A model generated the notes under the pieces. That model searched no databases, was not told where the DNA came from, and worked only from the letters and a program-made list of their open reading frames with translations. The position numbers were made by a program, and so were the translations under genes. A DNA stretch of 8,318 nucleotides from the NCBI GenBank assembly GCA_012735285.1, contig JAAYHT010000104.1, forward strand, positions 1-8,318. Reading direction: 5' to 3'. Shown piece by piece: positions 1-5,966 of the stretch (within the stretch, counting starts at the first letter, position 1; every line of letters begins with the position of its first letter). The stretch is from Clostridiales bacterium. Lineage in GTDB: Bacteria; Bacillota; Clostridia; Peptostreptococcales; Anaerovoracaceae.

Positions 1-1224
1 TACATAAGGTGGACTGCTGAAAATCCCCTTAATTTTATTTTTCCTGTAACTCTCAGCAAGCTCTCCTCCGAAATTTTCAATCTCCCTTTCTAGGTCAATT
101 GTTGTAGAATCGCCATTAAAGCATACCTGGACAGTATCCGTCCGATATTGTTTGAACTCATTCAAACGTTTTACTGTATCCCTAGAGTATTTCTTCCACC
201 ATTTAGAGATAGTGAACAGTGGTTTGCATATCTTCTTATGCTTCTTGCAATAGTAAGTCGTATAAACAGGCTCTATCAGGGTTGCTAGATCTGAGTGTGT
301 TGTAGCCCTGCATGAACGAATTGTTCTCGATAAAATTACTTTCAAAATATTCTTTGTTTTCTCATCTTCTACCTGATCAATAAGGGCTTTAACAAAGTCT
401 ATTTCTTTTCTGGCAGTGCCAAAATACCATTTGTCTAAAAAGGTCTCTGGATTATCAGGCTTTTTTATATCATACTTTTCAATAATGCTATAGAATATCG
501 GAAGGAATTCCTCTTCTTTCTGTTTCCCATACTCGTTCTCATTTATTTCTTTTCTGTAGACTCGTTTCCTGTATTCAGGGGAAGGGAAATATTTGCTATT
601 AAAAATATAGAGGGCATCTAGTAATTCATCTTCTAAACGAATAGCACTAATTGATTCATCGAATTCTTCCAATTTTTTAGTGATATCATTAATTATTTTT
701 TTCAGTAAGTCAATATCATACTTTTGTATTTTACAATTCGATATTAAGGTGTTAAATTCTGATACCTCTACTCCAATAGCATGCATGCCTAGTTCATTAG
801 CCTGAACCAGGGTAGTTCCACTTCCACAAAAAGGATCTAGAACAATATCTCCTTTTTGGAAGTAAACTTGTTTTTTAAAATCATCGGTTTTATCATCTAG
901 AAAATATTCTACCAACTGGGGTATGAACTTACCTTTGTAGGGGTGTAGCCTATGTACATGCTTTGTAGTTTCAGACTCTTTATATGTATCAAATGACAGT
1001 TTCCAATTCAGGTCATCACCAAGCTTATCTTTCCAGTCGATTTCCCTCTTACCCTGATATGAACTGTAATATTCTCTAATCTGCTCCTTGCTTACTAAAA
1101 CAGTATTGTTTTCAACAAACTTATCTATTCTTCCATATTGAATTAAATAAGAGATGTTAGACTCAGATATGTTTTTTCCGGTAAACTCTGATGCATACTT
1201 ACTAGCTTCTTGAATTGTTATCAT
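1..1224 (-). CDS. DNA amino-methyltransferase (N6-A or N4-C), N-terminal 408 residues, truncated by the window edge
   Basis: The minus frame is open without a stop from the ATG at 1224 to base 1, and the C-terminus lies outside the window. Residues 1-55 look like a small helix-turn-helix/excisionase-like DNA-binding segment. Residues 89-103 (HVHRLHPYKGKFIPQ) resemble the stretch found just before the SAM-binding motif in many site-specific DNA methyltransferases. DPFCGSGTT at 130-138 is SAM-binding motif I. RSCRATTHSDL at 303-313 is a further conserved-looking block. SSPPYV at 403-408 is catalytic motif IV ([S/D]PP[Y/W]), about 270 residues after motif I. Motif I before motif IV with a long insert gives an alpha-like order, and the insert probably contains target recognition. 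SPPY is common in N4-cytosine enzymes but does not exclude N6-adenine. AAGGAG sits 10 nt before the ATG. No restriction partner is visible, because anything downstream is beyond the left edge. The family is clear; base and site specificity cannot be read. Confidence 0.9.
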   Translation of the reverse strand, partial: MITIQEASKYASEFTGKNISESNISYLIQYGRIDKFVENNTVLVSKEQIREYYSSYQGKREIDWKDKLGDDLNWKLSFDTYKESETTKHVHRLHPYKGKFIPQLVEYFLDDKTDDFKKQVYFQKGDIVLDPFCGSGTTLVQANELGMHAIGVEVSEFNTLISNCKIQKYDIDLLKKIINDITKKLEEFDESISAIRLEDELLDALYIFNSKYFPSPEYRKRVYRKEINENEYGKQKEEEFLPIFYSIIEKYDIKKPDNPETFLDKWYFGTARKEIDFVKALIDQVEDEKTKNILKVILSRTIRSCRATTHSDLATLIEPVYTTYYCKKHKKICKPLFTISKWWKKYSRDTVKRLNEFKQYRTDTVQVCFNGDSTTIDLEREIENFGGELAESYRKNKIKGIFSSPPYV

Positions 1225-1258
1225 GTGTACATATCTCCTTATTTTTAAGTATGATTTA

Positions 1259-1287
1259 ATTATAGCATAGGCAAAAATCATTATGAA
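1259..1287 (-). promoter_or_regulatory. Promoter of the methyltransferase gene (extended -10)
   Basis: On the minus strand a perfect TATAAT (1259-1264) is preceded by TGC, giving an extended -10 element (TGn-TATAAT). A weak -35 TTCATA (1282-1287) lies 17 bp upstream. The predicted start, near 1252, leaves a leader of roughly 27 nt with AAGGAG before the ATG at 1224. This is inferred from consensus matching only. Confidence 0.65.
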
Positions 1288-1311
1288 GTTAGAAGATTAA
1301 ACCCACAATAC

Positions 1312-1355
1312 AACAATGACATTATTATACTTCATTAGTATATAATGTCATTGTT
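1312..1355. repeat. AT-rich inverted repeat, 18/19-bp arms, 7-bp loop
   Basis: Left arm 1312-1330 (aacaatgacattattatac) is the reverse complement of right arm 1338-1355 except for one extra T in the left arm. The loop is ttcatta (1331-1337). The repeat lies 59 bp beyond the SMR stop codon and about 25 bp upstream of the methyltransferase -35 box. It is not a classical intrinsic terminator: the stem is AT-rich and no U-run follows on the minus strand. It could be an operator, a weak 3'-end hairpin for the SMR transcript, or a remnant of a small mobile repeat. Its structure is certain; its function is not. Confidence 0.7.
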
Positions 1356-1414
1356 CTATATTACATAATAATTCTCATTTGGGATAATAAGCATATCTAT
1401 CAAGAAATCATTTA

Positions 1415-1732
1415 TTACGAGGTAGTAACATTCAACCCTATAATCCCCGCTATAATTAGGGCGATGAACACTAACCTCATTGCGCTAACAGGTTCCTTAA
1501 ACAGTATTATACCAAATATGGCGGTGCCCACAGTACCAATACCTGTCCATATAGCATATGCAGTGCCTAAGGGTAAGCTTTTTAATGCGAATGAGAGGAA
1601 ATAAAAGCTTACTATCATCCCTATAACAGTCAAGATACTAGGTACTAACTTAGTAAATCCATAAGAATACTTTAATGTAATAGCCCAAAATATTTCAAAA
1701 CATCCTGCTGTGAATAAATAAATCCATTTCAT
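1415..1732 (-). CDS. gdx: SMR-family guanidinium exporter (Gdx/SugE type)
   Basis: A 105-residue, four-helix inner-membrane protein of normal SMR length. SMR proteins work as dual-topology dimers that exchange protons for a cation. Glu13 in the first helix (GCFEIFWA) is the essential coupling carboxylate. The segments LKYSYGFTKL, SLPLGTAYAIWTGIGTVGTA and GIILFKEP match the Gdx/SugE branch rather than the EmrE drug-exporter branch. The upstream guanidine-I riboswitch independently supports guanidinium as substrate. The ATG at 1732 is chosen because AGGAGG (1742-1747) lies 9 nt upstream and MKWIYLF is the usual family N-terminus. A longer reading from a TTG at 1777 would start inside the terminator hairpin of the riboswitch and translate through the ribosome binding site, so it is rejected. 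There is no close operon partner, since the next gene downstream has its own promoter. The substrate call is strong inference, not proof. Confidence 0.9.
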   Translation of the reverse strand: MKWIYLFTAGCFEIFWAITLKYSYGFTKLVPSILTVIGMIVSFYFLSFALKSLPLGTAYAIWTGIGTVGTAIFGIILFKEPVSAMRLVFIALIIAGIIGLNVTTS

Positions 1733-1741
1733 ATACTGCGA

Positions 1742-1747
1742 CCTCCT
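1742..1747 (-). promoter_or_regulatory. Ribosome binding site that fixes the Gdx start
   Basis: AGGAGG on the minus strand, 9 nt before the ATG at 1732. It lies directly after the U-containing tail of the riboswitch terminator. Its position excludes upstream in-frame starts. Confidence 0.85.
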
Positions 1748-1791
1748 AAAATGTAATAAAGCCATGGTAGATAACAAATCTCCCAGGCTTT
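1748..1791 (-). terminator. Conditional terminator of the guanidine-I riboswitch (expression platform)
   Basis: On the minus strand AAAGCC (1786-1791) pairs with GGCTTT (1758-1763). The stem continues with U-A, GG/CC and AGAT/ATCT around a UUGUU loop, with small bulges. The tail ATTACATTTT (1748-1757) follows. The 5' arm is also the conserved AAAAGCCtGGGAGA end of the riboswitch aptamer, so aptamer folding and terminator folding compete. This is the usual arrangement in which bound guanidine permits readthrough. The U-tract is interrupted, so termination may be incomplete. Confidence 0.75.
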
Positions 1792-1868
1792 TATCCTTCC
1801 GTGTATACAGTATAGTACTGTACGTATTATCTTGGACCAGACCTCATACGAGCGGAACCCTATAATAC
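1778..1868 (-). promoter_or_regulatory. Guanidine-I riboswitch (ykkC subtype 1) aptamer
   Basis: The minus strand carries the conserved ykkC blocks in order: AGGGTTCCG (1853-1861), CTGGTCC (1834-1840), ACACGG near 1799-1804, and GGATAAAAGCCTGGGAGA (1779-1796). Between the second and third blocks is a 7-bp hairpin TACAGTA-cta-TACTGTA (1806-1822). A short CTC-GTAT-GAG hairpin (1843-1852) follows the first block. Subtype 1 ykkC RNAs bind free guanidinium and switch genes on. Subtype 2 variants bind ppGpp, PRPP or nucleotides and do not normally precede SMR genes. The Gdx-type exporter immediately downstream therefore supports the guanidine class. Outer boundaries are approximate. Some core positions (CCAAGATA where CCGAGAG is common) differ from the consensus I remember. 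Confidence 0.9.
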
Positions 1869-1895
1869 CTTTCAAAATATTCAGTTCAACTTTTG

Positions 1896-1924
1896 ATTCT
1901 AACAAGAAAATATAATTATGTCAA
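1896..1924 (-). promoter_or_regulatory. Promoter of the riboswitch-gdx transcript
   Basis: Minus strand: perfect -35 TTGACA (1919-1924), 17-bp spacer, -10 TAGAAT (1896-1901) with an upstream TGT giving a TGn extension. Transcription would start near 1889, about 20 nt before the aptamer. A second candidate nearer the aptamer (TTGAAC-16-TATTAT) would start inside the conserved core and is less likely. Confidence 0.8.
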
Positions 1925-1935
1925 AAAAATTGGCC

Positions 1936-1964
1936 TTGACTTAAAAAGCTATACATCATAATAT
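1936..1964 (+). promoter_or_regulatory. Promoter of the M20 amidohydrolase gene
   Basis: Plus strand: -35 TTGACT (1936-1941), 17-bp spacer, weak -10 TAATAT (1959-1964). The predicted start near 1971 would give a very short leader of about 16 nt. The -35 box is 11 bp from the divergent -35 box of the gdx promoter, so the two polymerase sites face away from each other and probably interfere. The -10 is only a 4/6 match. Confidence 0.55.
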
Positions 1965-1986
1965 TCCTGTAGAAAGGAAAAGGCCT

Positions 1987-3114
1987 ATGGAAAGCAAAGG
2001 TATGTTAGAAACCCTAAGGAAATACAGAAGGGATTTACACCGGACCCCCGAATTAGGGTTCAAGGAATTTAAAACTAAAGATTATCTTTTAAAGGTACTT
2101 AGAAAATATAACTGTGAGATTACGGAAGTTAAAACGGGTATACTAGCTTTCTTTGAAGCAAGAAATGCTCGATATTCTGGAACCGTAGCTTTTAGATGCG
2201 ATATGGACGGACTTCCTACCACGGAAGTATCAGATGTAAGCTACCGTTCACAACATCCCGGTATAATGCATGCATGCGGCCATGACGGACATATGGCTAT
2301 GCTTTTAGGTTTGGCAGGCGAACTGGAAAATATTGATCTGCCATATAATATCCTATTAATCTTCCAGCCTGCTGAAGAGAGCCCTGGAGGAGCTAAAACC
2401 ATTGTTGAATCAGGTATTTTGGATAAGTATGATGTAAAACGAATCTTTACATTACACCTAGGCCCATCTAAAAAAGCTCATACCATAGCATCAAGACCTT
2501 TGGAATTTATGTCTAAATCAAGTGAACTTGATATAACCATAAAAGGGCTTAGCGCTCACTGCTCAACACCACACAAAGCAATAGATGCCCTTTATATAGC
2601 CTGCCTTTATTTAAAAGACCTATATGAGATGGAAAAAACCATCTTACCTGAAACCCAATTCAGACTGCTTAAGTTCGGTAAGATGGTTAGCGGAACTGTC
2701 AGAAATGCCATCTCAGATGAAACAAAACTTTACGGAACCCTCAGATGCTTCAGCCAAAAAAACTTTGATCTGATGTTAAGCTCTATTCACGATATTGCTG
2801 CTTCATATGAAAACAAATACGGCTGTAGTATTGAAATAAAATATACAGAAGGCTATCCTCCCACTATAAATGATCCTGAGTTGTTTGAAATGGCAAAGCA
2901 GTGCCTTTCGAATGATTTTGATTTCATTACACTTAGAAAGCCTTCAATGGCATCAGACGATTTCTCCTTTTTTACAGAAAAAATACCCGGAGTCTATTTT
3001 TTCCTAGGAGCGGGAAACACTCCTCCCCTTCACAGCAATAATTTTGACTTCGATGAATCGGTGTTAGTAACTGGAGTAAAAGCATATATCAAACTTCTTG
3101 AGCTTCCACTTTAG
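1987..3114 (+). CDS. M20 (M20D) family metallo-amidohydrolase / N-acyl-amino-acid deacylase
   Basis: A 375-residue cytoplasmic enzyme with no signal peptide. M20 amidohydrolases use two metal ions to cleave N-acyl groups from amino acids or to hydrolyse small peptides. Visible family features are RRDLHRTPELGF at 14-25, CDMDGLP at 71-77, ACGHDGH at 96-102 (ligands Cys97 and His99), QPAEESPGG at 127-135 (catalytic and metal Glu130/131), LHLGP with His157, and a late His349 in PPLHSNNF. The inserted dimerisation lid spans about 178-285 and contains His191 and His196. Length and motifs resemble N-acetyldiaminopimelate deacetylase (YkuR) and hippurate-hydrolase-like enzymes, but no dap gene is nearby, so the substrate is left open. 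AAAGGA lies 8 nt before the ATG. It is the only plus-strand gene. It is divergent from gdx and convergent with the EamA gene, whose stop codon is 5 bp away. No terminator hairpin is visible after it. Confidence 0.88.
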   Translation: MESKGMLETLRKYRRDLHRTPELGFKEFKTKDYLLKVLRKYNCEITEVKTGILAFFEARNARYSGTVAFRCDMDGLPTTEVSDVSYRSQHPGIMHACGHDGHMAMLLGLAGELENIDLPYNILLIFQPAEESPGGAKTIVESGILDKYDVKRIFTLHLGPSKKAHTIASRPLEFMSKSSELDITIKGLSAHCSTPHKAIDALYIACLYLKDLYEMEKTILPETQFRLLKFGKMVSGTVRNAISDETKLYGTLRCFSQKNFDLMLSSIHDIAASYENKYGCSIEIKYTEGYPPTINDPELFEMAKQCLSNDFDFITLRKPSMASDDFSFFTEKIPGVYFFLGAGNTPPLHSNNFDFDESVLVTGVKAYIKLLELPL

Positions 3115-3119
3115 TACCC

Positions 3120-4025
3120 TCATGCTTGTCTTTGTCTTTGGGATATAATTACTCCAAAAATAATTAATCCTCCGGTTAATATCTTAATAGGGTTAAGTAT
3201 TTCATTCAGTATTAGGACAGCTAGAATAACTGAGAATACTGGGACTAGGTTTACAAATACAGAGGTTCTACCTGGTCCTATTTCTTTTATTGCAAGCTGC
3301 TGAATAAAGTATCCGATGACTGATGGGAATATGCTCATATATAATACTGCTGTCCATACTTCCATTGTAAGGTCTGGTAGTATTTGATGGGGTTTTTCGT
3401 AAATTACAAACGGAATTAAGAATATTAGGCATACAACAAAGCTGTAAAAAGTCAAGGCAATGGGTGTTATATTATCCTCAGGATTCTGCTTAGGCTGGGT
3501 AGCCCTGCTGCTTATTATCCCATAAATAGCCCAGCAGACCGTTGCAGAGAACATTATCAAGTCACCCTTATTTAATGTAAGGTTCTTAATTATTTCAAAA
3601 TCAGCATCGGTTATGGTTAAAAACACTCCGACAAAAGATAGGATTACTCCAAATATTTGTATTCTGCTTAACTTCTGCTTCAAAAATAGGTAGGCTAATA
3701 CTATCGTCACGATAGGATTCATAGCAGCTATAATCGAAGAATTAATGGCCGTAGTATATTTCAAGCTGCTGAAAAAAAGTATATGGTAGCCGACCATGCC
3801 AATAATACCTGTAGCTATAAAGGTTTTAAGATGATCCCTTTTCAAGCGATAAGAATGATTGCTGATTCTCATCACTATATACATAGGGATCACAGCAAAC
3901 AAAAACCTCAGGAATGTTAATGTAAATACAGGTATATAAGGAACAGTATATTTTCCTGCAATAAAGGCGCCGGCCCAACAGATTGAGGCCAGCACCATGA
4001 GAATATATATTTTCCTATTTTCCAT
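3120..4025 (-). CDS. EamA/DMT-family membrane transporter
   Basis: A 301-residue integral membrane protein with about ten hydrophobic helices formed by two EamA repeats, roughly residues 8-138 and 153-296. Family signs are the N-terminal CWAGAFIAGKY segment, LRFLFAVIP at 41-49, the AINSSIIAAMNPIVTIVLAY region at about 93-112, and the second-repeat counterpart GRTSVFVNLVPVFSVILA. Members of the drug/metabolite transporter superfamily usually export amino acids or other small metabolites. The substrate cannot be told from sequence. GAGG lies 5 nt before the ATG. The gene is 71 bp downstream of the symporter gene on the same strand. It has its own consensus promoter, so T-box control of it would require readthrough. 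Confidence 0.9.
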   Translation of the reverse strand: MENRKIYILMVLASICWAGAFIAGKYTVPYIPVFTLTFLRFLFAVIPMYIVMRISNHSYRLKRDHLKTFIATGIIGMVGYHILFFSSLKYTTAINSSIIAAMNPIVTIVLAYLFLKQKLSRIQIFGVILSFVGVFLTITDADFEIIKNLTLNKGDLIMFSATVCWAIYGIISSRATQPKQNPEDNITPIALTFYSFVVCLIFLIPFVIYEKPHQILPDLTMEVWTAVLYMSIFPSVIGYFIQQLAIKEIGPGRTSVFVNLVPVFSVILAVLILNEILNPIKILTGGLIIFGVIISQRQRQA

Positions 4026-4060
4026 AATAACCTCATTTTGTAGTCAATATATCATGGAAA

Positions 4061-4089
4061 ATTCTATTACCCTTTACCTATCTTGTCAA
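4061..4089 (-). promoter_or_regulatory. Promoter of the EamA transporter gene
   Basis: Minus strand: perfect -35 TTGACA (4084-4089), 17-bp spacer, -10 TAGAAT (4061-4066). The hexamers and spacing are identical to those of the gdx promoter. The predicted start is near 4054, about 29 nt before the ATG. The promoter fills most of the gap after the symporter stop codon, and no terminator hairpin is seen there. Confidence 0.75.
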
Positions 4090-4096
4090 TAACAGA

Positions 4097-5572
4097 CTAT
4101 TTATCATAACAGGAGAATATTCTATCGACTAATTGTCTATCCATCTTAGGTGTAATCAAGCTGAAGACAGGTACTATTACAAAGGATAACAGGATTGCAA
4201 TAGATCCTGCTATTGGAGGAGTTGTAGAACCTGTAAATAGGTTGATTACATTAATAGCTATGGCAATAATCATAGATGCCCATAATGAAGCCTTTGTGGC
4301 ACCTTTCCATACTAGTCCATATAGGAATGGTCCTAAAAATGCTCCTGCTAATGTACCCCAGGACAGTGACATCAAGGAGGTAATTAGGTTGTTCGGATTA
4401 ATTGCGATTACGACTGATAGTATTATAAACAATATGCAAAATGCCTTGATTATAGCCACCTGCGTTTTATTGCTCATGTTTTTGAATAATACTGCATGTA
4501 GAAAATCTAGTGTAACAGTTGAGCTGCTGGTCATTACCAATGCTGAGAGAGTAGACATCGACGCTGACAACACCATAACAATTACTACTCCGATTAGAAC
4601 ATCAGGTAATACTTGACCAAGCATGGCGGGGACAATGCTATCATAGGCCACTGTTCCATCAGCCATCGGTGTATAAAACAGCCTTCCGAAGGAACCTAAG
4701 AAATAGGAGCCGCCTGCAATAATAAATGCAAATATTGTTGAGATAATGGTACCTATCTTAATCGCATTACCATTTTTTATAGTATAAAACTTATGTACCA
4801 TCTGAGGCAGACCCCAGGTTCCTAAGCTTGTCAGAACCAATACCGCTAAAAGGGTAATTGGATCAGGCCCTAAAAATGATACATAGGCACCATGTAAGTC
4901 AGGCCTTGTTGCCGATGGTATTTGAGAAAGTTGTTCAACCGCACTCATCAGCCCACCCTTTGAATTTATAACTACAAATATTATTGCAATTATACTTACA
5001 ATCATTATTAGACCTTGAATTAGGTCGTTGAGGGCAACTGCAATATAGCCACCTAGGACTACATAAATGCCTGTGAGCACAGCCATTAATATAATACAGT
5101 AGATTACATCTAAACCAAATGCCATTGCAAACAGCTCGGAAAGGCCCCTGTAAACTGATGCTGAATAGGGTACTAAAAATACGAATATTACAAATGAAAC
5201 CACTACTCTAATTATTTCACTATCATATCTCTTAGCAAAGAAATCTGGCATGGTTGCAGAATTCAAAAAAGTTGTCATCTGTCTAGTGCGTTTGCCTAAT
5301 ACAACCCAGGCTAAATAGCTCCCTAATACAGCATTACCTATTCCGATCCATACAACGGATATACCAAAGCTCCAACCAAACTGTCCTGCGTAACCTACAA
5401 ATACAACTGCTGAAAAATAGGAGGTACCATAAGCAAAGGCGCTTACCCATGCTCCTACATTACGTCCACCCAGGACAAAATCGTTAACATTTGTTGCATG
5501 TTTTCTGCAATAAATTCCTACTCCCACCGTTATTACAAAGAATAAAGCGAGTATTAGAATTTTGACTACCAT
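4097..5572 (-). CDS. Sodium:solute symporter (SSS family), predicted tyrosine transporter
   Basis: A 491-residue protein with about thirteen membrane helices, the normal size for the SSS/PutP-PanF family, which couples Na+ entry to solute uptake. DFVLGGRNVGAW at 31-42 is the typical segment after helix 1. VLGGYIAVALNDLIQGLIM at 172-190 is the SSS signature region. SASMSTLSALVM at 336-347 contains Ser340/Thr341, in the same motif that supplies the Na2 sodium site in PutP. Overall wording is closer to PanF-like members than to PutP, and protein sequence alone does not give the substrate. The upstream T-box leader with a UAC specifier predicts that it imports tyrosine and is induced when tRNA-Tyr is uncharged. 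The ATG is the first in frame after an upstream TAA. AAGGAGG lies 12 nt before it, which is slightly long. The family is certain; the substrate is inferred. Confidence 0.92.
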   Translation of the reverse strand: MVVKILILALFFVITVGVGIYCRKHATNVNDFVLGGRNVGAWVSAFAYGTSYFSAVVFVGYAGQFGWSFGISVVWIGIGNAVLGSYLAWVVLGKRTRQMTTFLNSATMPDFFAKRYDSEIIRVVVSFVIFVFLVPYSASVYRGLSELFAMAFGLDVIYCIILMAVLTGIYVVLGGYIAVALNDLIQGLIMIVSIIAIIFVVINSKGGLMSAVEQLSQIPSATRPDLHGAYVSFLGPDPITLLAVLVLTSLGTWGLPQMVHKFYTIKNGNAIKIGTIISTIFAFIIAGGSYFLGSFGRLFYTPMADGTVAYDSIVPAMLGQVLPDVLIGVVIVMVLSASMSTLSALVMTSSSTVTLDFLHAVLFKNMSNKTQVAIIKAFCILFIILSVVIAINPNNLITSLMSLSWGTLAGAFLGPFLYGLVWKGATKASLWASMIIAIAINVINLFTGSTTPPIAGSIAILLSFVIVPVFSLITPKMDRQLVDRIFSCYDK

Positions 5573-5616
5573 TTTTAATTAAGTCCTCCTTTGTCATAAA
5601 AAGCGTAACTAGCAAT

Positions 5617-5655
5617 AAAAAAATCCCGCCTTCTGATCCTATCAGAGGGCGAGAT
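5617..5655 (-). terminator. Intrinsic terminator of the T-box leader
   Basis: Minus strand: ATCTCGCC pairs with GGCGGGAT (one G-U pair), then a C/A mismatch, then TCTGAT with ATCAGA around an AGG loop. A run of seven T residues (5617-5623) follows. It is strong and GC-rich with a good U-tract, and it overlaps the antiterminator. Confidence 0.93.
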
Positions 5656-5676
5656 ACTATCCCGCGGTACCACCTC
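5646..5676 (-). promoter_or_regulatory. T-box antiterminator element
   Basis: On the minus strand GAGG (5673-5676) pairs with CCTC, and GCG (about 5663-5665) with CGC, leaving the UGGUACC bulge that binds the tRNA NCCA end. The 3' arm CGCCCTC is the same sequence that forms the 5' arm of the terminator, so the two folds exclude each other. Confidence 0.85.
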
Positions 5677-5928
5677 AGTTTGCGATAGGCTTACGCCTAT
5701 GCGCCTCTTCGAGTACGACGCCAGCGCGTTTATACTCTAGCACTTTAACGGGTGCACACGTCCCAGCCTACTCGGGTAAACCCCTTTTGGTGGGAAGCTC
5801 TTAGAATGTATTCAGGAAACTCTTCTACCTGCGCCTCTCACCAACCGGCAACTCTCTGTGGCTTCCAAGTATCCCTACTTCTTTCTAGTTATCGCTTTTT
5901 TCATTTTATTTTTTACGTTATTGAGGCT

Positions 5929-5957
5929 ACTCTACCATCAGGCATGGTGCTTGTCAA
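5929..5957 (-). promoter_or_regulatory. Promoter of the T-box/symporter transcript
   Basis: Minus strand: perfect -35 TTGACA (5952-5957), 17-bp spacer, -10 TAGAGT (5929-5934) with a TGG just upstream. The start is predicted near 5922. The -35 box begins 9 bp after the mtnA stop codon, so the symporter is transcribed separately from mtnA. Confidence 0.75.
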
Positions 5958-5966
5958 CTACTTTTT

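Larger units (their letters stand above)
5617..5922 (-). promoter_or_regulatory. T-box leader with tyrosine (UAC) specifier, controlling the symporter
   Basis: This leader of about 305 nt fills the gap between mtnA and the symporter gene. The stem I base is TAGAA (5883-5887) paired with TTCTA (5802-5806). The specifier loop has AGTA (5876-5879) on the 5' side and TGAA then TAC then A on the 3' side, so the specifier is UAC at 5808-5810. The helix above it pairs GGGA-t-ACTT with GAGTTTCC. AGAGAG followed by a GCC-GGTTGGTGAGA-GGC distal hairpin matches the conserved top of stem I. Stem III is ATAGGC-GTAA-GCCTAT (5685-5700). The conserved T-box GAGGTGGTACCGCGGG is at 5661-5676, followed by the terminator. 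Uncharged tRNA-Tyr should pair with the specifier and with the UGG bulge and allow readthrough. The T-box class is certain; the Tyr assignment rests on loop alignment. Confidence 0.93.

Noticed and set aside
1363..1377. Fur/PerR-like box (minus strand TGAGAATTATTATGT)
   Set aside because: It matches a 7-1-7 Fur-type consensus at 11 of 14 positions, but in DNA this AT-rich such matches are expected by chance, and it lies far from any promoter core.
1733..1777. Longer N-terminus for the SMR protein from a TTG at 1777
   Set aside because: It would begin in the loop of the riboswitch terminator and translate through the AGGAGG site. The downstream ATG gives the usual 105-aa family length.
1853..1885. 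Second gdx promoter TTGAAC-16-TATTAT
   Set aside because: Initiation would fall within the conserved GGGTTCCG block and remove part of the aptamer. The upstream TTGACA-17-TAGAAT fits the RNA better.
4242..4616. Plus-strand open frame of 124 codons
   Set aside because: It lies wholly antisense to the well-supported symporter gene, with no recognisable domain and no ribosome binding site.
1987..5572. A single functional operon or novel system made of the amidohydrolase, EamA transporter and symporter
   Set aside because: The genes are on different strands or have separate promoters, and only the symporter sits directly under the T-box. Adjacency alone does not support a joint system.
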